The notes under the pieces: generated by a model
The model's database searches: none
The model's input: only the letters and a program-made list of their open reading frames with translations
Told to the model about the DNA's origin: nothing
Shown: piece after piece, positions 18,013 to 27,756 of the stretch
How the letters are laid out: every line of letters begins with the position of its first letter
Position numbering within the stretch: the first letter of the stretch is position 1
Assembly (NCBI RefSeq): GCF_005877885.1
Contig: NZ_VCHY01000002.1
Location: forward strand, 310,001-374,000
Reading direction: 5' to 3'
DNA from: Labilibacter sediminis
GTDB taxonomy: Bacteria > Bacteroidota > Bacteroidia > Bacteroidales > Marinilabiliaceae
DNA: 64,000 nt
Position numbers and translations under genes: made by a program

Positions 18013-19035
18013 ATGCGAAGATTATTATATACCATGCTTTTACTTGTTGTAGTGCATTTTGCTAGTGCACAGCGAGGCGGAGAAAGCACTTACGACTTTT
18101 TAAACCTAACCAATTCTGCCAGGGTAGCAGCACTTGGGGGCACCAATGTATCTATGGTAAATAACGATCTTAACCTGGCATATCACAACCCGTCTTTATT
18201 GAACGACACCATGAGTAATTCCCTTGTTCTGAATTACGTTCCTTATATGGCTGATATAAACTACGGATATGTAGCTTATGCACATCACTTTGAAAATGTT
18301 GGAACTTTTAGTTTGGGCGTGCACAATATTAACTATGGCGATTTTTCCCGAACAAATGATATAGGAGAATACATGGGTATTGCTTCGGCAGCAGAATATG
18401 CCTTCAACTTAACTTATGCCCGTCAGTTATCACCCCGTATTTCCATGGGGATGTCCATTAAACCCATCTACTCAAAATTAGATGTGTATACATCCTTTGG
18501 TTTAGCAACAGATTTTGGTTTTCATTACAATAAATCAGAAAGTTTATTCTCATTAGGTATAGTGCTAAAAAATATGGGATCACAAATCTCATCATATCAC
18601 GATACCCAAGAAAAATTACCGGCTGATTTACAAATCGGAATCACTAAAAAACTGGCACATGCCCCATTCCGCTTTTCATTAACTGCGCAACATTTGCTTG
18701 ATTGGGATTTAACCTACACAGCTGTTGATAAAGAAAATGAAGGAGGTTCTGGTTTTGAGGATACAACAGACTCTCCTGGTTTTGGCGATAAACTTATGCG
18801 ACATATGGTTGTTGGCGTTGAATTTCTTCCCTCTAAAAACTTCCATGTTGACTTTGGATACAACCATCGCCGCAGAAAAGAACTGGCTTATACCGAAAGA
18901 ATGTCGACAGCCGGTTTTTCATGGGGATTTGGTTTTCGTGTATATAAGTTCTTATTTTCATACGGATCAGCCAGATACCATCTTGGAGGTTCTTCAAATC
19001 ACTTTTCAATATCCACTAATCTTTCAAACTTTTAA
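18013..19035 (+). CDS. porQ: Type IX secretion system protein PorQ
   Basis: A 340-aa outer-membrane beta-barrel protein with a cleavable signal peptide (MRRLLYTMLLLVVVHFASA, cut after ASA). The mature start GGESTYDFLNLTNSARVAALGG, AYHNPSLL and many alternating aromatic strands are typical of PorQ, a PorV-like barrel needed with PorU, V and Z for attaching T9SS cargo to the cell surface. In Bacteroidota it is often adjacent to cmk, as here. It implies that a type IX system is encoded elsewhere in the genome; no other T9SS component is in the window. Confidence 0.85.
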   Translation: MRRLLYTMLLLVVVHFASAQRGGESTYDFLNLTNSARVAALGGTNVSMVNNDLNLAYHNPSLLNDTMSNSLVLNYVPYMADINYGYVAYAHHFENVGTFSLGVHNINYGDFSRTNDIGEYMGIASAAEYAFNLTYARQLSPRISMGMSIKPIYSKLDVYTSFGLATDFGFHYNKSESLFSLGIVLKNMGSQISSYHDTQEKLPADLQIGITKKLAHAPFRFSLTAQHLLDWDLTYTAVDKENEGGSGFEDTTDSPGFGDKLMRHMVVGVEFLPSKNFHVDFGYNHRRRKELAYTERMSTAGFSWGFGFRVYKFLFSYGSARYHLGGSSNHFSISTNLSNF

Positions 19036-19175
19036 AACATAAATTGATTCAATAAAGCATACTACTTTTAGGTGCTTATATTATTTTTTTTAACACTAAC
19101 CTGCAAAAAATCACAATCCGAACTATTTTTCCTTAAATATTCCATTTATCTACCCCATAAATCAAACATTCATCG

Positions 19176-19183
19176 TATTTTTG
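19176..19183 (+). promoter_or_regulatory. -7 promoter element for cmk
   Basis: TATTTTTG fits TAnnTTTG, 19 bp before the cmk ATG, suggesting a separate promoter from porQ. Confidence 0.5.
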
Positions 19184-19202
19184 TTGACTTAAATTTTTTA
19201 CG

Positions 19203-19904
19203 ATGACAAACAACAATTCCAAATTGGTTATTGCCATTGACGGATATTCTTCCTGTGGAAAAAGCACTGTTGCCAAAGATTTGGCCAAACTCCTGAATAT
19301 CATCTTTATAGACTCAGGGGCAATGTACAGATGTGTAACACTATATGCTTTAAAAAATCAAATTATATCTGGGGGAACAATAAACCAGAATCTCTTAAAA
19401 GATGGACTAAACAAAGTTAACATCAGCTTTAAATTTGACGCTTCAACCAAAACCAACGAAACTTACTTAAACGGAAAACTCGTTGAAGATGAAATTAGAA
19501 GTCTGGAGGTAAGTAATCATGTAAGTGCCATAAGTGCCCTTGGTTTTGTTCGTAAAAAAATGGTTGATCTCCAGCAAGAAATGGGGAAAACCAACAGCAT
19601 TGTAATGGATGGCAGAGATATTGGAACTGTCGTTTTTCCGGAAGCCGATTTAAAGATTTTCATGACTGCCTCACCTGAAATTAGGGCAGAAAGAAGATTA
19701 AAAGAATATCAACAAAAAAACCAGAAGATTACTTTTGAAGAAGTTCTTGAGAATGTGGTAAGCCGCGATCACCTTGATGAAACGCGAGACGAAAGTCCTC
19801 TTAAAAAGGCTGATGATGCCATCGTTCTTGATAATGGTCACCTAGACAAAGAGCAACAACTTAATTTTATTGTAAACGAATTAAAAAACAGAAAACTAAT
19901 TTAA
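19203..19904 (+). CDS. cmk: (d)CMP kinase
   Basis: A 233-aa cytidylate kinase that phosphorylates CMP and dCMP with ATP. P-loop GYSSCGKST (14-22), the CMP-contacting DSGAMYR (about 37-43), MDGRDIGTVVFP (about 137-148) and the lid region with RAERRLKE are all present. Cytoplasmic, essential pyrimidine salvage/turnover step. Followed by ispH after 45 bp and pfkA 4 bp further, forming a housekeeping operon. Confidence 0.95.
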   Translation: MTNNNSKLVIAIDGYSSCGKSTVAKDLAKLLNIIFIDSGAMYRCVTLYALKNQIISGGTINQNLLKDGLNKVNISFKFDASTKTNETYLNGKLVEDEIRSLEVSNHVSAISALGFVRKKMVDLQQEMGKTNSIVMDGRDIGTVVFPEADLKIFMTASPEIRAERRLKEYQQKNQKITFEEVLENVVSRDHLDETRDESPLKKADDAIVLDNGHLDKEQQLNFIVNELKNRKLI

Positions 19905-19949
19905 TCATCGCAACAATAGTTACGAATAAATTACAGTTAGATCAATAAA

Positions 19950-20831
19950 ATGCCATCTATAAAAATTGAAATTGATCCACATTCAGGATTTTGCTTTGGA
20001 GTTGTAAAGGCCGTTGAAGCAGCAGAAATAGAGCTCAAAAACAATGGAGCGCTATACTGCCTGGGAGATATTGTTCATAACAATATGGAAATGAAACGTC
20101 TGCAAAATCAAGGATTGGTTTCCATTAACAAACAAGATTTAAAAACACTAAAAAGTAAAAAAATTCTTATTCGTGCTCATGGCGAGCCTCCATCAACTTA
20201 CCTAAAGGCAAAAGAAAACAACCACACTGTAATTGATGCCACCTGTCCTGTGGTTCTTAAGCTTCAAAACCGAATTAAAAAATCTTATTTGAGCTTAAAA
20301 GAAAAAAACGGACAAGTTATTATTTACGGGAAAAGTGGTCATGCCGAAGTGGTAGGATTATTGGGGCAAACCAATAACGAAGCTATTATTATTGAATCGA
20401 TAAATGAGGTTTCAAAAATTGACTTAAACAAACCAACCCATTTGTACGCTCAAACAACAAAGAGTATTGATGAATTCAGAGAAATTGCCACCTATTTAAC
20501 TGAAAACATCAACAAAGAAGTTGAGTTTAAATCATTTGACACCATTTGCAGACAAGTAGCCAACAGGCTGCCCAGAATTATGCTTTTTGCCCAGAAGCAT
20601 GATATAATTGTTTTTGTTGGAGGAAAAAAAAGCAGCAATGCACAAATGCTTTTTAATAAGTGTTTAGAATATAACAAAAGCTCTTATTTTGTAAGTGATG
20701 TGAGTCAACTAGATGAAAACTGGTTTACACCCAGACCTCAATCGATAGGAATAAGCGGAGCAACTTCTACACCTCCATGGTTGATGCAACAGGTAGCTGC
20801 ACAAATAGAAATAATAACGAAAAGTAAATAA
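19950..20831 (+). CDS. ispH: 4-hydroxy-3-methylbut-2-enyl diphosphate reductase (IspH/LytB)
   Basis: A 293-aa Fe-S enzyme making IPP and DMAPP in the last MEP-pathway step. The three cluster ligands are visible: C15 in GFCFGV, C99 in DATCPVV and C200 in DTIC. The conserved ATSTPPWL near the C-terminus and the H-containing AHGEPP loop fit the active site. Isoprenoid supply feeds quinones and undecaprenyl phosphate, relevant to the act and mur/mre genes in this window. Only 4 bp separate it from pfkA. Confidence 0.95.
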   Translation: MPSIKIEIDPHSGFCFGVVKAVEAAEIELKNNGALYCLGDIVHNNMEMKRLQNQGLVSINKQDLKTLKSKKILIRAHGEPPSTYLKAKENNHTVIDATCPVVLKLQNRIKKSYLSLKEKNGQVIIYGKSGHAEVVGLLGQTNNEAIIIESINEVSKIDLNKPTHLYAQTTKSIDEFREIATYLTENINKEVEFKSFDTICRQVANRLPRIMLFAQKHDIIVFVGGKKSSNAQMLFNKCLEYNKSSYFVSDVSQLDENWFTPRPQSIGISGATSTPPWLMQQVAAQIEIITKSK

Positions 20832-20835
20832 TTTT

Positions 20836-21819
20836 ATGGGACAAGTTACAAAAATTGGGGTATTAACCTCAGGTGGAGACTCTCCGGGTATGAATGCTGC
20901 ATTAAGAGCAGTTGTAAGGGCAGCAATTTATAACAAACTTGAAGTTGTCGGCATCAGCCAAGGGTATCATGGTATGATATTAGATCGCATTGAGCCAATG
21001 ACATCCAAGTCAGTAAGTAACATTATTCACCAGGGAGGAACCATTTTAAAATCTGCACGAAGCGAAGGTTTTAGAACCCCCGAAGGAAGAAAAAAAGCCT
21101 TTGAAAACCTTCAAAAGCATGGTGTTGATGGTTTGGTAGTGATTGGTGGAGACGGAACTTTTACCGGTGCACGTATTTTCGCACAAGAATACAATATTCC
21201 AATCGTGGGTGTTCCGGGAACCATTGACAATGACCTTTATGGAACAGATTATACCATTGGTTATGATACTGCATTAAACACGGTTGTTGAAGCTGTAGAT
21301 AAAGTGCGTGACACTGCCAGTGCACATAGCCGCTTATTTTTTATTGAGGTAATGGGTAGAGATGCAGGTTTTCTTGCACTTCGCAGTGGAATTGCCTCTG
21401 GTGCTGAAGCCATCCTGGTACCTGAAATTGATACCGATTTTAAACAGCTGTACACTTTCCTTGAAAAAGGAATGAATAAAGACAAGAGCAGTAGTATAGT
21501 TTTAGTAGCTGAAGGCGAGAAAATTAGCGGTGGAGCCATTCAGGTAGCAGAAAAAGTATCTAAAGAGTATCCTGATTATGACACTCGCGTAACTATCCTG
21601 GGTCATATACAGCGTGGAGGTTCTCCTTCTGCCTTTGACAGGGTAACTGCCAGTCGTCTTGGGGTATCTGCTGTGGAAGCACTTATCGACGACCAAAAAA
21701 GCATTATGGTTGGACTTGTGAACAAAGAAGTTGTTCATGTTCCGTTTAACCAGGCTTTAAAGAACAAAAAGAAATTAAATCCGGCATTGGTTGAATTGAC
21801 AGAAATTCTTTCTATTTAA
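20836..21819 (+). CDS. pfkA: ATP-dependent 6-phosphofructokinase
   Basis: A 327-aa glycolytic enzyme phosphorylating fructose 6-phosphate. The nucleotide motif is GGDGT (104-108), the ATP-type rather than the PPi-type [12 protein letters not shown] places catalytic D131 and D133, and the fructose-6-P loop EVMGRDAG and the later GHIQRGGSP are intact. Length matches bacterial tetrameric PfkA. The last gene of the cmk-ispH-pfkA run, followed by a strong terminator. Confidence 0.95.
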   Translation: MGQVTKIGVLTSGGDSPGMNAALRAVVRAAIYNKLEVVGISQGYHGMILDRIEPMTSKSVSNIIHQGGTILKSARSEGFRTPEGRKKAFENLQKHGVDGLVVIGGDGTFTGARIFAQEYNIPIVGVPGTIDNDLYGTDYTIGYDTALNTVVEAVDKVRDTASAHSRLFFIEVMGRDAGFLALRSGIASGAEAILVPEIDTDFKQLYTFLEKGMNKDKSSSIVLVAEGEKISGGAIQVAEKVSKEYPDYDTRVTILGHIQRGGSPSAFDRVTASRLGVSAVEALIDDQKSIMVGLVNKEVVHVPFNQALKNKKKLNPALVELTEILSI

Positions 21820-21849
21820 GAATACCAACAGGTTAAAGCATGTAATATT

Positions 21850-21884
21850 AAGGTTGTTCACATAAATTGAACAACCTTTTTTAT
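21850..21884 (+). terminator. Terminator after pfkA
   Basis: AAGGTTGTTCA and TGAACAACCTT form a perfect 11-bp stem around a 7-nt loop, followed by a T-run, 31 bp after the pfkA stop. Confidence 0.87.
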
Positions 21885-22062
21885 GTCTTATTTAACCCGC
21901 TTTATGCATTAGAAAATCTATTACACATTGAAATCACTTCAAAACAAAACACTTTGTAGCTTCACTTCAACTCACCAGAACGATGCTATGCCTCGTTTCA
22001 GTAAAGCCTTGTTTTATCGTGCTTTCAATGTTCATGACGAAGTTCTAATACATAAAACGGGT

Positions 22063-23316
22063 TTAATTGTTTATAGCCACTACAGGATCCATTTTACTTG
22101 CACTGTTTGAAGGGATAAAGCCACTAATGATACCCAGGGCCAAAGAAATTAATACACCTCTCATTATATTCCATAAGGTAAGAGGTATGGCCAAATCCAT
22201 TGCATTATTAGCCACTACAACACAAATAAATATGAGTATTAAACCGGTAGCCCCACCCATAAAACTTAAAAACATACTCTCAAATAAAAACTGCCATAAA
22301 ATGAACTTCCGCTTGGCTCCCAAAGCCTTTTGAATTCCAATAATACGCGTACGTTCTTTTACCGATACAAACATGATATTGGCAATACCAAAGCCTGCCA
22401 CTAAAATTGAAAATCCGCCAATCAGTATACCTGCCAAATCAACAACAGCAAATAAGCCGTCAAACTGCTTTTGTACTATACTGATTCTATTTAATGCAAA
22501 TGAATTATCGGCCTTTGGTTTTAACTTACGACTTGCCCTTAAAATACCCTCAAGCTCACTAATTAAATCTTCCACAGCCACTCCGTCTTTGGCTTTAACA
22601 ATTATAAATGGATCAACACGCTCACTCCTAATATCAAATAATCCTTTGGCATAATTAATCGGAATAACTACATTCTTATCTAAGCTATTGCCAAACATAT
22701 CTTCCCCCTGCCTTAAAAATACACCTATAACGGTAAGTTTTCTTCCCATTAACTTCACGCGCTTACCAATAGGATCTGCACCCTGAAATAACTCTTTGGC
22801 AATCTCAGCTCCAATTAAAACAACATTTGAACCTTTGTATGATTCAAACGGTGAAAAATAGCGCCCCTGACTAATCTCAAAATTCCAGTTCAAATCAAAA
22901 TTCTGAGACACTCCTAAAATCTGAACATTATCAAATGAATTATCCTGATACAGAATATTTTTACGTGCCCCTATTGCAAAAGTAGAAGATGAAGCCAACT
23001 GCGACCTTCGTTCAATAACCTTTTGTTCATTAAGCGATGGAACCGGACGATTTAAATAACGCCACCATGGATATTCGGTTTCTCCCTCGGGTGGAGTCCA
23101 TGGCCATTTTTGCACATACACCACATTATCGCCCAACGATTGAATGCTATCCCTAATTCTTTTTTCGAGATAATCAATTAATGTAAAAACCGAAATAATG
23201 GAAAAAATACCAATGGTCACCCCGCTTAAAGTCAATATTGTTCTGAGTTTATTGGATCTAAGCGCATTAACAGCAAAGAGCAAACTTTCTTTTAAAAACT
23301 TAAAAACAATTATCAT
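22063..23316 (-). CDS. MacB/FtsX-type ABC transporter permease
   Basis: A 417-aa inner-membrane protein: N-terminal TM (about 22-46), a MacB-like periplasmic core (50-285) and three C-terminal TM helices forming the FtsX domain (SVKERTRIIGIQKALGA is the typical loop). Such permeases work with a separate MacB/LolD-type ATPase in mechanotransmission, lipoprotein or peptide export. No ATPase gene is adjacent, so the partner must lie elsewhere. Single-gene unit, divergent from purH. Confidence 0.87.
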   Translation of the reverse strand: MIIVFKFLKESLLFAVNALRSNKLRTILTLSGVTIGIFSIISVFTLIDYLEKRIRDSIQSLGDNVVYVQKWPWTPPEGETEYPWWRYLNRPVPSLNEQKVIERRSQLASSSTFAIGARKNILYQDNSFDNVQILGVSQNFDLNWNFEISQGRYFSPFESYKGSNVVLIGAEIAKELFQGADPIGKRVKLMGRKLTVIGVFLRQGEDMFGNSLDKNVVIPINYAKGLFDIRSERVDPFIIVKAKDGVAVEDLISELEGILRASRKLKPKADNSFALNRISIVQKQFDGLFAVVDLAGILIGGFSILVAGFGIANIMFVSVKERTRIIGIQKALGAKRKFILWQFLFESMFLSFMGGATGLILIFICVVVANNAMDLAIPLTLWNIMRGVLISLALGIISGFIPSNSASKMDPVVAINN

Positions 23317-23430
23317 AAACTTAATATTTAGGAGAGATCAAGGACATTACCACATCAATTTAATGCAAAAAATACATCATAAAACTATGAATAAAATTAA
23401 ATACCACCTTGATAAATGTGCTTATTTTCT

Positions 23431-23438
23431 TAATTTTG
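23431..23438 (+). promoter_or_regulatory. Promoter for the purH-mreB operon
   Basis: TAATTTTG (-7) with CTTG at 23408-23411, a 19-bp spacer. It would leave a leader of about 130 nt before purH, in which I see no recognisable riboswitch. Confidence 0.5.
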
Positions 23439-23573
23439 CGCCAAGCCAGCCAATTTCGTATACATAATTGTAGTACAAAGTTTAAAACACGTGTTTTTTT
23501 ATCCTTCCTGCTAAAATTTCGAATTGGAAAATGGCCCAACCTAAAATTTTCAATATTGCATAATAAGGATAAG

Positions 23574-25163
23574 ATGAGTAGCTCAAAAAAAATTAAATCG
23601 GCTCTTGTTTCGGTGTTCCACAAAGATGGATTAGATGAAATTATTAACACCCTGCACCAACAAGGCGTAACTATTTATTCAACCGGGGGAACACAAGCTT
23701 TTATCGAGAGCTTAGATGTACCATGCGAACGCGTTGAAGATTTAACAAGTTATCCATCCATTTTAGGAGGAAGAGTAAAAACGCTTCACCCAAAGATTTT
23801 TGGTGGTATCTTGGCGCGTAGAGATAATGAAGGCGATTTAAAGCAGTTAGAAGAATATGAGATTCCGGAGATAGACCTGATTATTGTTGATTTATATCCT
23901 TTTGAAGCAACTGTTGCATCCGGTGCTCCTTTACAGGATATTATCGAAAAAATTGACATCGGTGGTATTTCTTTAATTCGTGGAGCTGCCAAAAACTACA
24001 AGGACGTTATTATTGTTCCTTCAAAAGATCAATATGCTGACCTGCATACAATTTTAAAAGATCAAAACGGGGAATCTACTTTAGAAGACAGGTTTAAATT
24101 TGCTGCAGCGGCTTTCGGTGTTTCTTCTCATTACGATTCTGCCATCTCTAACTTCTTTAACAAGGATAAAGAAGACATGGAGCGTATCAGCTTAAACGAT
24201 GGTGAAGTTTTACGTTACGGTGAAAATCCACATCAAAAAGCAACCGTTTACAAATACAACAACATAAAAGAAGGTGCTTCTTTGGCTAATGCAAAAGTAT
24301 TACAAGGAAAAGCATTATCATACAACAACATGTTAGATGCTGATGCTGCATGGAAAGCTGCCAGCGATGCTTATCATTCAGTTACTCACATTGAAGGCAA
24401 GCAGGCTGTAGCTGTTGTTAAACACCTTAACCCATGTGGACTAGCTGTTACTAACGACATTACAAAATCACTTGAATTAGCCTGGGCAGGAGATCCTATC
24501 AGTGCTTTCGGCGGAATCATCTGCTTTACCGGTACAGTAACAGGAGCTATAGCTGAATGGTTTGCAAAACGATTTGTAGAAATCATCATCGCACCAGAAT
24601 TTACTCCTGAAGCTCTTGAAGTTTTTGCTAAGAAAAAGAATCTTCGTTTATTAGAAACACCTATTAAAAATGAAATTACAGGCGAAAAACTAATTCGCTC
24701 AGTAAGTGGAGGTATCCTGGTACAGGATGAAGACGAAGGTGTTGATAACGAATTTAAAAATGTAACCAAACTTGAGTTTGATGCCACAAAAATGGAATTG
24801 GCTAAATTTGGTATTACAGCATGTAAACATCTAAAAAGTAATGCTATTGCTATTGTTACTGAAAATGAAGATGGTTCATTTTGGTTAACAGGTGCAGGTA
24901 TGGGACAACCAAACCGCTTAGATAGCTTACGTCACCTGACTATGCCACGTTTCAATTTGAAAGAAGGTGTTAATATTGAAAGCTCAGTTGTTATTTCTGA
25001 TGCCTTTTTCCCATTCCGAGACAGCATTGAAGCTGCCAACGAATACAATGTGAAGTACATTGTTGAGCCGGGAGGAAGTATTCGCGATGAAGAAGTAATT
25101 GAAGCTTGTAATGAATTTGGAATAGCTATGCTATTTACCGGTAAACGTCACTTTAAACACTAA
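23574..25163 (+). CDS. purH: Bifunctional AICAR transformylase/IMP cyclohydrolase
   Basis: A 529-aa enzyme for the last two steps of de novo IMP synthesis: MGS-like cyclohydrolase domain (about 1-200) and AICAR formyltransferase domain (200-529). RYGENPHQ is the hallmark; the catalytic KHLNPCG stretch follows. The frame is open 165 bp further upstream, but MSSSKKIKSALVSVFHKDG from the ATG at 23574 is the natural start, with an AAGGAT-like sequence just ahead. Only 12 bp separate it from mreB, so purine synthesis and the shape gene appear co-transcribed. Confidence 0.95.
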   Translation: MSSSKKIKSALVSVFHKDGLDEIINTLHQQGVTIYSTGGTQAFIESLDVPCERVEDLTSYPSILGGRVKTLHPKIFGGILARRDNEGDLKQLEEYEIPEIDLIIVDLYPFEATVASGAPLQDIIEKIDIGGISLIRGAAKNYKDVIIVPSKDQYADLHTILKDQNGESTLEDRFKFAAAAFGVSSHYDSAISNFFNKDKEDMERISLNDGEVLRYGENPHQKATVYKYNNIKEGASLANAKVLQGKALSYNNMLDADAAWKAASDAYHSVTHIEGKQAVAVVKHLNPCGLAVTNDITKSLELAWAGDPISAFGGIICFTGTVTGAIAEWFAKRFVEIIIAPEFTPEALEVFAKKKNLRLLETPIKNEITGEKLIRSVSGGILVQDEDEGVDNEFKNVTKLEFDATKMELAKFGITACKHLKSNAIAIVTENEDGSFWLTGAGMGQPNRLDSLRHLTMPRFNLKEGVNIESSVVISDAFFPFRDSIEAANEYNVKYIVEPGGSIRDEEVIEACNEFGIAMLFTGKRHFKH

Positions 25164-25175
25164 AATCCAAACCGA

Positions 25176-26198
25176 ATGGGATTCTTTTCATTTTTATCTC
25201 AAGATATTGCAATCGACCTTGGAACGGCCAATACAATCATCATTCATAATGATAAGATTGTTGTGGACGAGCCATCCATTGTAGCGCTTGATCGCAGAAC
25301 CGATAAGCTAATGGCCATCGGTGAAAAAGCACGACAGATGCATGGTAAAACCCATGACAATATCTATACGATCAGACCTTTAAGAGACGGTGTAATTGCC
25401 GACTTTAACGCTGCTGAGCAGATGATTAGAGGTATGATTAAGATGATAAACACCAACTCAAGGCTTTTTACCCCTTCCTTAACCATGGTAATTTGTATAC
25501 CATCAGGAAGTACCGAGGTAGAGATAAGGGCTGTACGTGACTCTGCAGAACATGCCGGAGGTAGAGAGGTGTATATGATTTACGAACCAATGGCAGCTGC
25601 ATTAGGTATTGGTTTAGATGTTGAGGCTCCGCAAGGAAACATGGTGGTTGATATAGGTGGTGGTACTACTGAAATTGCAGTTATTTCGTTAGGTGGTATT
25701 GTAACCAATAAGTCCATTCGTATTGCAGGAGATGACTTAACTGCAGACATCATGGAATATATGCGCCGTCAGCACAATATTAAAGTTGGTGAGCGTACTG
25801 CTGAAGAAATTAAGATTCATGTTGGATCAGCTCTTCCGGAGCTGGAAACTCCTCCTTCTGATTATATTGTTCAGGGTCCTAACCAGATGACAGCACTACC
25901 AATTGAGGTTCCTGTTTCATACCAGGAAATTTCGCACTGTTTAGAGAAATCTATCTCTAAAATTGAAACAGCGATTTTAAGTGCACTGGAACAAACACCA
26001 CCTGAACTTTATGCAGATATCGTAAATAATGGTATTTATTTAGCTGGTGGAGGTGCTTTACTTAGAGGACTTGATAAAAGGTTAACCGATAAGATAAATA
26101 TTCCATTCCATATTGCTGAGAACCCGTTACATGCTGTTGCTCGCGGAACAGGAATTGCCTTAAAAAACAGACATCGATTCTCATTCTTAATGAGATAA
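25176..26198 (+). CDS. mreB: Rod shape-determining actin homologue MreB
   Basis: A 340-aa bacterial actin that polymerises under the inner membrane and guides the elongasome. Phosphate-1 DLGTANT (15-21), VVDIGGGTTE phosphate-2 and the adenosine motif LAGGGALLRGLD are intact. An N-terminal amphipathic MGFFSFLSQ may bind membrane. Typical length. It is terminated by a strong hairpin before mreC, so mreB and mreCD are separate transcripts here despite adjacency. Confidence 0.96.
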   Translation: MGFFSFLSQDIAIDLGTANTIIIHNDKIVVDEPSIVALDRRTDKLMAIGEKARQMHGKTHDNIYTIRPLRDGVIADFNAAEQMIRGMIKMINTNSRLFTPSLTMVICIPSGSTEVEIRAVRDSAEHAGGREVYMIYEPMAAALGIGLDVEAPQGNMVVDIGGGTTEIAVISLGGIVTNKSIRIAGDDLTADIMEYMRRQHNIKVGERTAEEIKIHVGSALPELETPPSDYIVQGPNQMTALPIEVPVSYQEISHCLEKSISKIETAILSALEQTPPELYADIVNNGIYLAGGGALLRGLDKRLTDKINIPFHIAENPLHAVARGTGIALKNRHRFSFLMR

Positions 26199-26218
26199 TC
26201 AAATATGGTAACACCATT

Positions 26219-26262
26219 AAAGCCCGATTCTATCAGAATGATTGAATCGGGCTTTTCTTTTT
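26219..26262 (+). terminator. Terminator after mreB
   Basis: AAAGCCCGATTC and GAATCGGGCTTT form a 12-bp stem around a 13-nt loop, followed by a long T-rich run. It separates mreB from mreC. Confidence 0.87.
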
Positions 26263-26401
26263 TTACTTTATTTCTAACTAAATTTTGAATTAAAACATCA
26301 ATTTAACCATCTTTGTTAATTATACATTTTAGGAAAGTTTTTACCAATAGATCGTATTTTTACGCAGCTTATCTCGTAAGAAATTGAAACAACACAACTG
26401 A

Positions 26402-27229
26402 ATGAGAAATTTTTTACATTTTTTACTACGACACAACTTTACTTTTCTGTTTATTCTCTTCGAAATAATAGCCTTTCTTCTTATTGTTACCTATAACCAG
26501 GATCAGCGGGACAAATACCTGGGTTCATCATCTAAAGTAACAGGAAGCTTATATAAAACCATCAATAATATCGATGAGTATTTATCACTTAAAAAGGTAA
26601 ATGAAGATTTGGCCAACGAGAATGCATTCCTTCGCAGCCAAATGCCTACATCATTTAGTCAATCAAAGGATTATTTTACTCTGGTTGGCGACAGTACTAC
26701 TACGAACCAATATAAATATCGCTCATGTAAGGTGGTTAACAATACAGTTCGTAAGCACTTTAATTACATTACACTCAGCAAAGGAAGCAAAGATGGTATA
26801 AAATCAGATATGGGAGTACTGTCTAATAAAGGAATCGTGGGCATAGTCATTCAATGTTCTGATAATTACAGCACAGCTCTATCCTTATTAAACCCCAGAC
26901 TTAAAATATCTGCAAAACTTAAAGAATCAGATTTCTTTGGCTCAGTTAGCTGGGATAATAAATCAACCCAACATGTAATTCTGGATGAAATTCCAGAACA
27001 TGCCAATGTTAATATTGGCGATCAGGTTATAACAAGCGGATATTCATCCACATTCCCTGAAGGAATACTGATTGGCACTGTGGATCAGGTCAACCATCCC
27101 GAAGGAGAAAGTTTTTTCAGGATTAAAGTAAAACTTAGCGTAGATTTTTCTCAACTAAAATATGTTGAGGTCGTTGAAAACATATATCAAAAACAGCAAA
27201 AACAACTTGAGGAGGAAAGTAAGCAATGA
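26402..27229 (+). CDS. mreC: Rod shape-determining protein MreC
   Basis: A 275-aa bitopic protein: N-terminal TM (about 13-31), coiled-coil (45-80, ending NEDLANENAFLRSQ) and the periplasmic beta-barrel pair (100-260, with SKGIVGIV and GDQVITSGYSSTFPEGI). It links MreB to PBP2/RodA in the elongasome. The stop overlaps the mreD start as ATGA, and a strong GGAGGAAAG precedes mreD inside this gene, so translation is coupled. Confidence 0.93.
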   Translation: MRNFLHFLLRHNFTFLFILFEIIAFLLIVTYNQDQRDKYLGSSSKVTGSLYKTINNIDEYLSLKKVNEDLANENAFLRSQMPTSFSQSKDYFTLVGDSTTTNQYKYRSCKVVNNTVRKHFNYITLSKGSKDGIKSDMGVLSNKGIVGIVIQCSDNYSTALSLLNPRLKISAKLKESDFFGSVSWDNKSTQHVILDEIPEHANVNIGDQVITSGYSSTFPEGILIGTVDQVNHPEGESFFRIKVKLSVDFSQLKYVEVVENIYQKQQKQLEEESKQ

Positions 27230-27744
27230 TTAGTTTAGTACCAAGATATATCTTCAACTTTATCTTTTTCGTATTACTACAGACGTTAATCCTGAATAAA
27301 ATTGAATTTTCGGGTTATATCAATCCATACCTGTATGTATTGTTTATTTTAACACTTCCGTTTGAAACTCCAGGATGGTTATTATTAGTGCTCGCTTCAA
27401 TATTGGGTTTAAGCATTGATATTTTTTCAAATACCATTGGGATGCATATGGCAGCTAGTTTGCTACTTGCTTTTTTAAGACCATTTATTTTAATGCGTAT
27501 TGCTCCACGGGATAATTACGAATTAGGAACTCTTCCTTTACCAAGTTTCTATGGCTTTCCTTGGTTTTTTAAATATTCAGCCATATTGGTATTTATTCAT
27601 CACCTTTTTTATTTTATTATTGAATCATTTTCGCTTCAAAATATTATAGAAATACTGTTAAAAACTACACTCAGCACAATCTTCACAATGGTAATAATGG
27701 GTGTTACTTTGTTATTTAGCTATCAAAAAAAGAGAAGAATTTAA
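27226..27744 (+). CDS. mreD: Rod shape-determining protein MreD
   Basis: A 172-aa polytopic membrane protein with about five TM helices. Sequence conservation in MreD is low, so the call rests on size, hydrophobic profile, the early IEFSGYINPYLYVLFIL segment and position between mreC and mrdA. It starts in a 4-bp overlap with mreC behind GGAGGAAAG at 27211-27219, one of the few clear Shine-Dalgarno sequences in the window. Confidence 0.87.
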   Translation: MISLVPRYIFNFIFFVLLQTLILNKIEFSGYINPYLYVLFILTLPFETPGWLLLVLASILGLSIDIFSNTIGMHMAASLLLAFLRPFILMRIAPRDNYELGTLPLPSFYGFPWFFKYSAILVFIHHLFYFIIESFSLQNIIEILLKTTLSTIFTMVIMGVTLLFSYQKKRRI

Positions 27745-27756
27745 AGATTTTATCTT

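Noticed and set aside
19051-19095. Terminator after porQ
   Set aside because: The AAGCA/TGCTT stem is only 5 bp with a long loop; the T-run alone is not enough.
23409-23573. N-terminal extension of PurH
   Set aside because: Not family-like, and it overlaps the predicted promoter of the gene.
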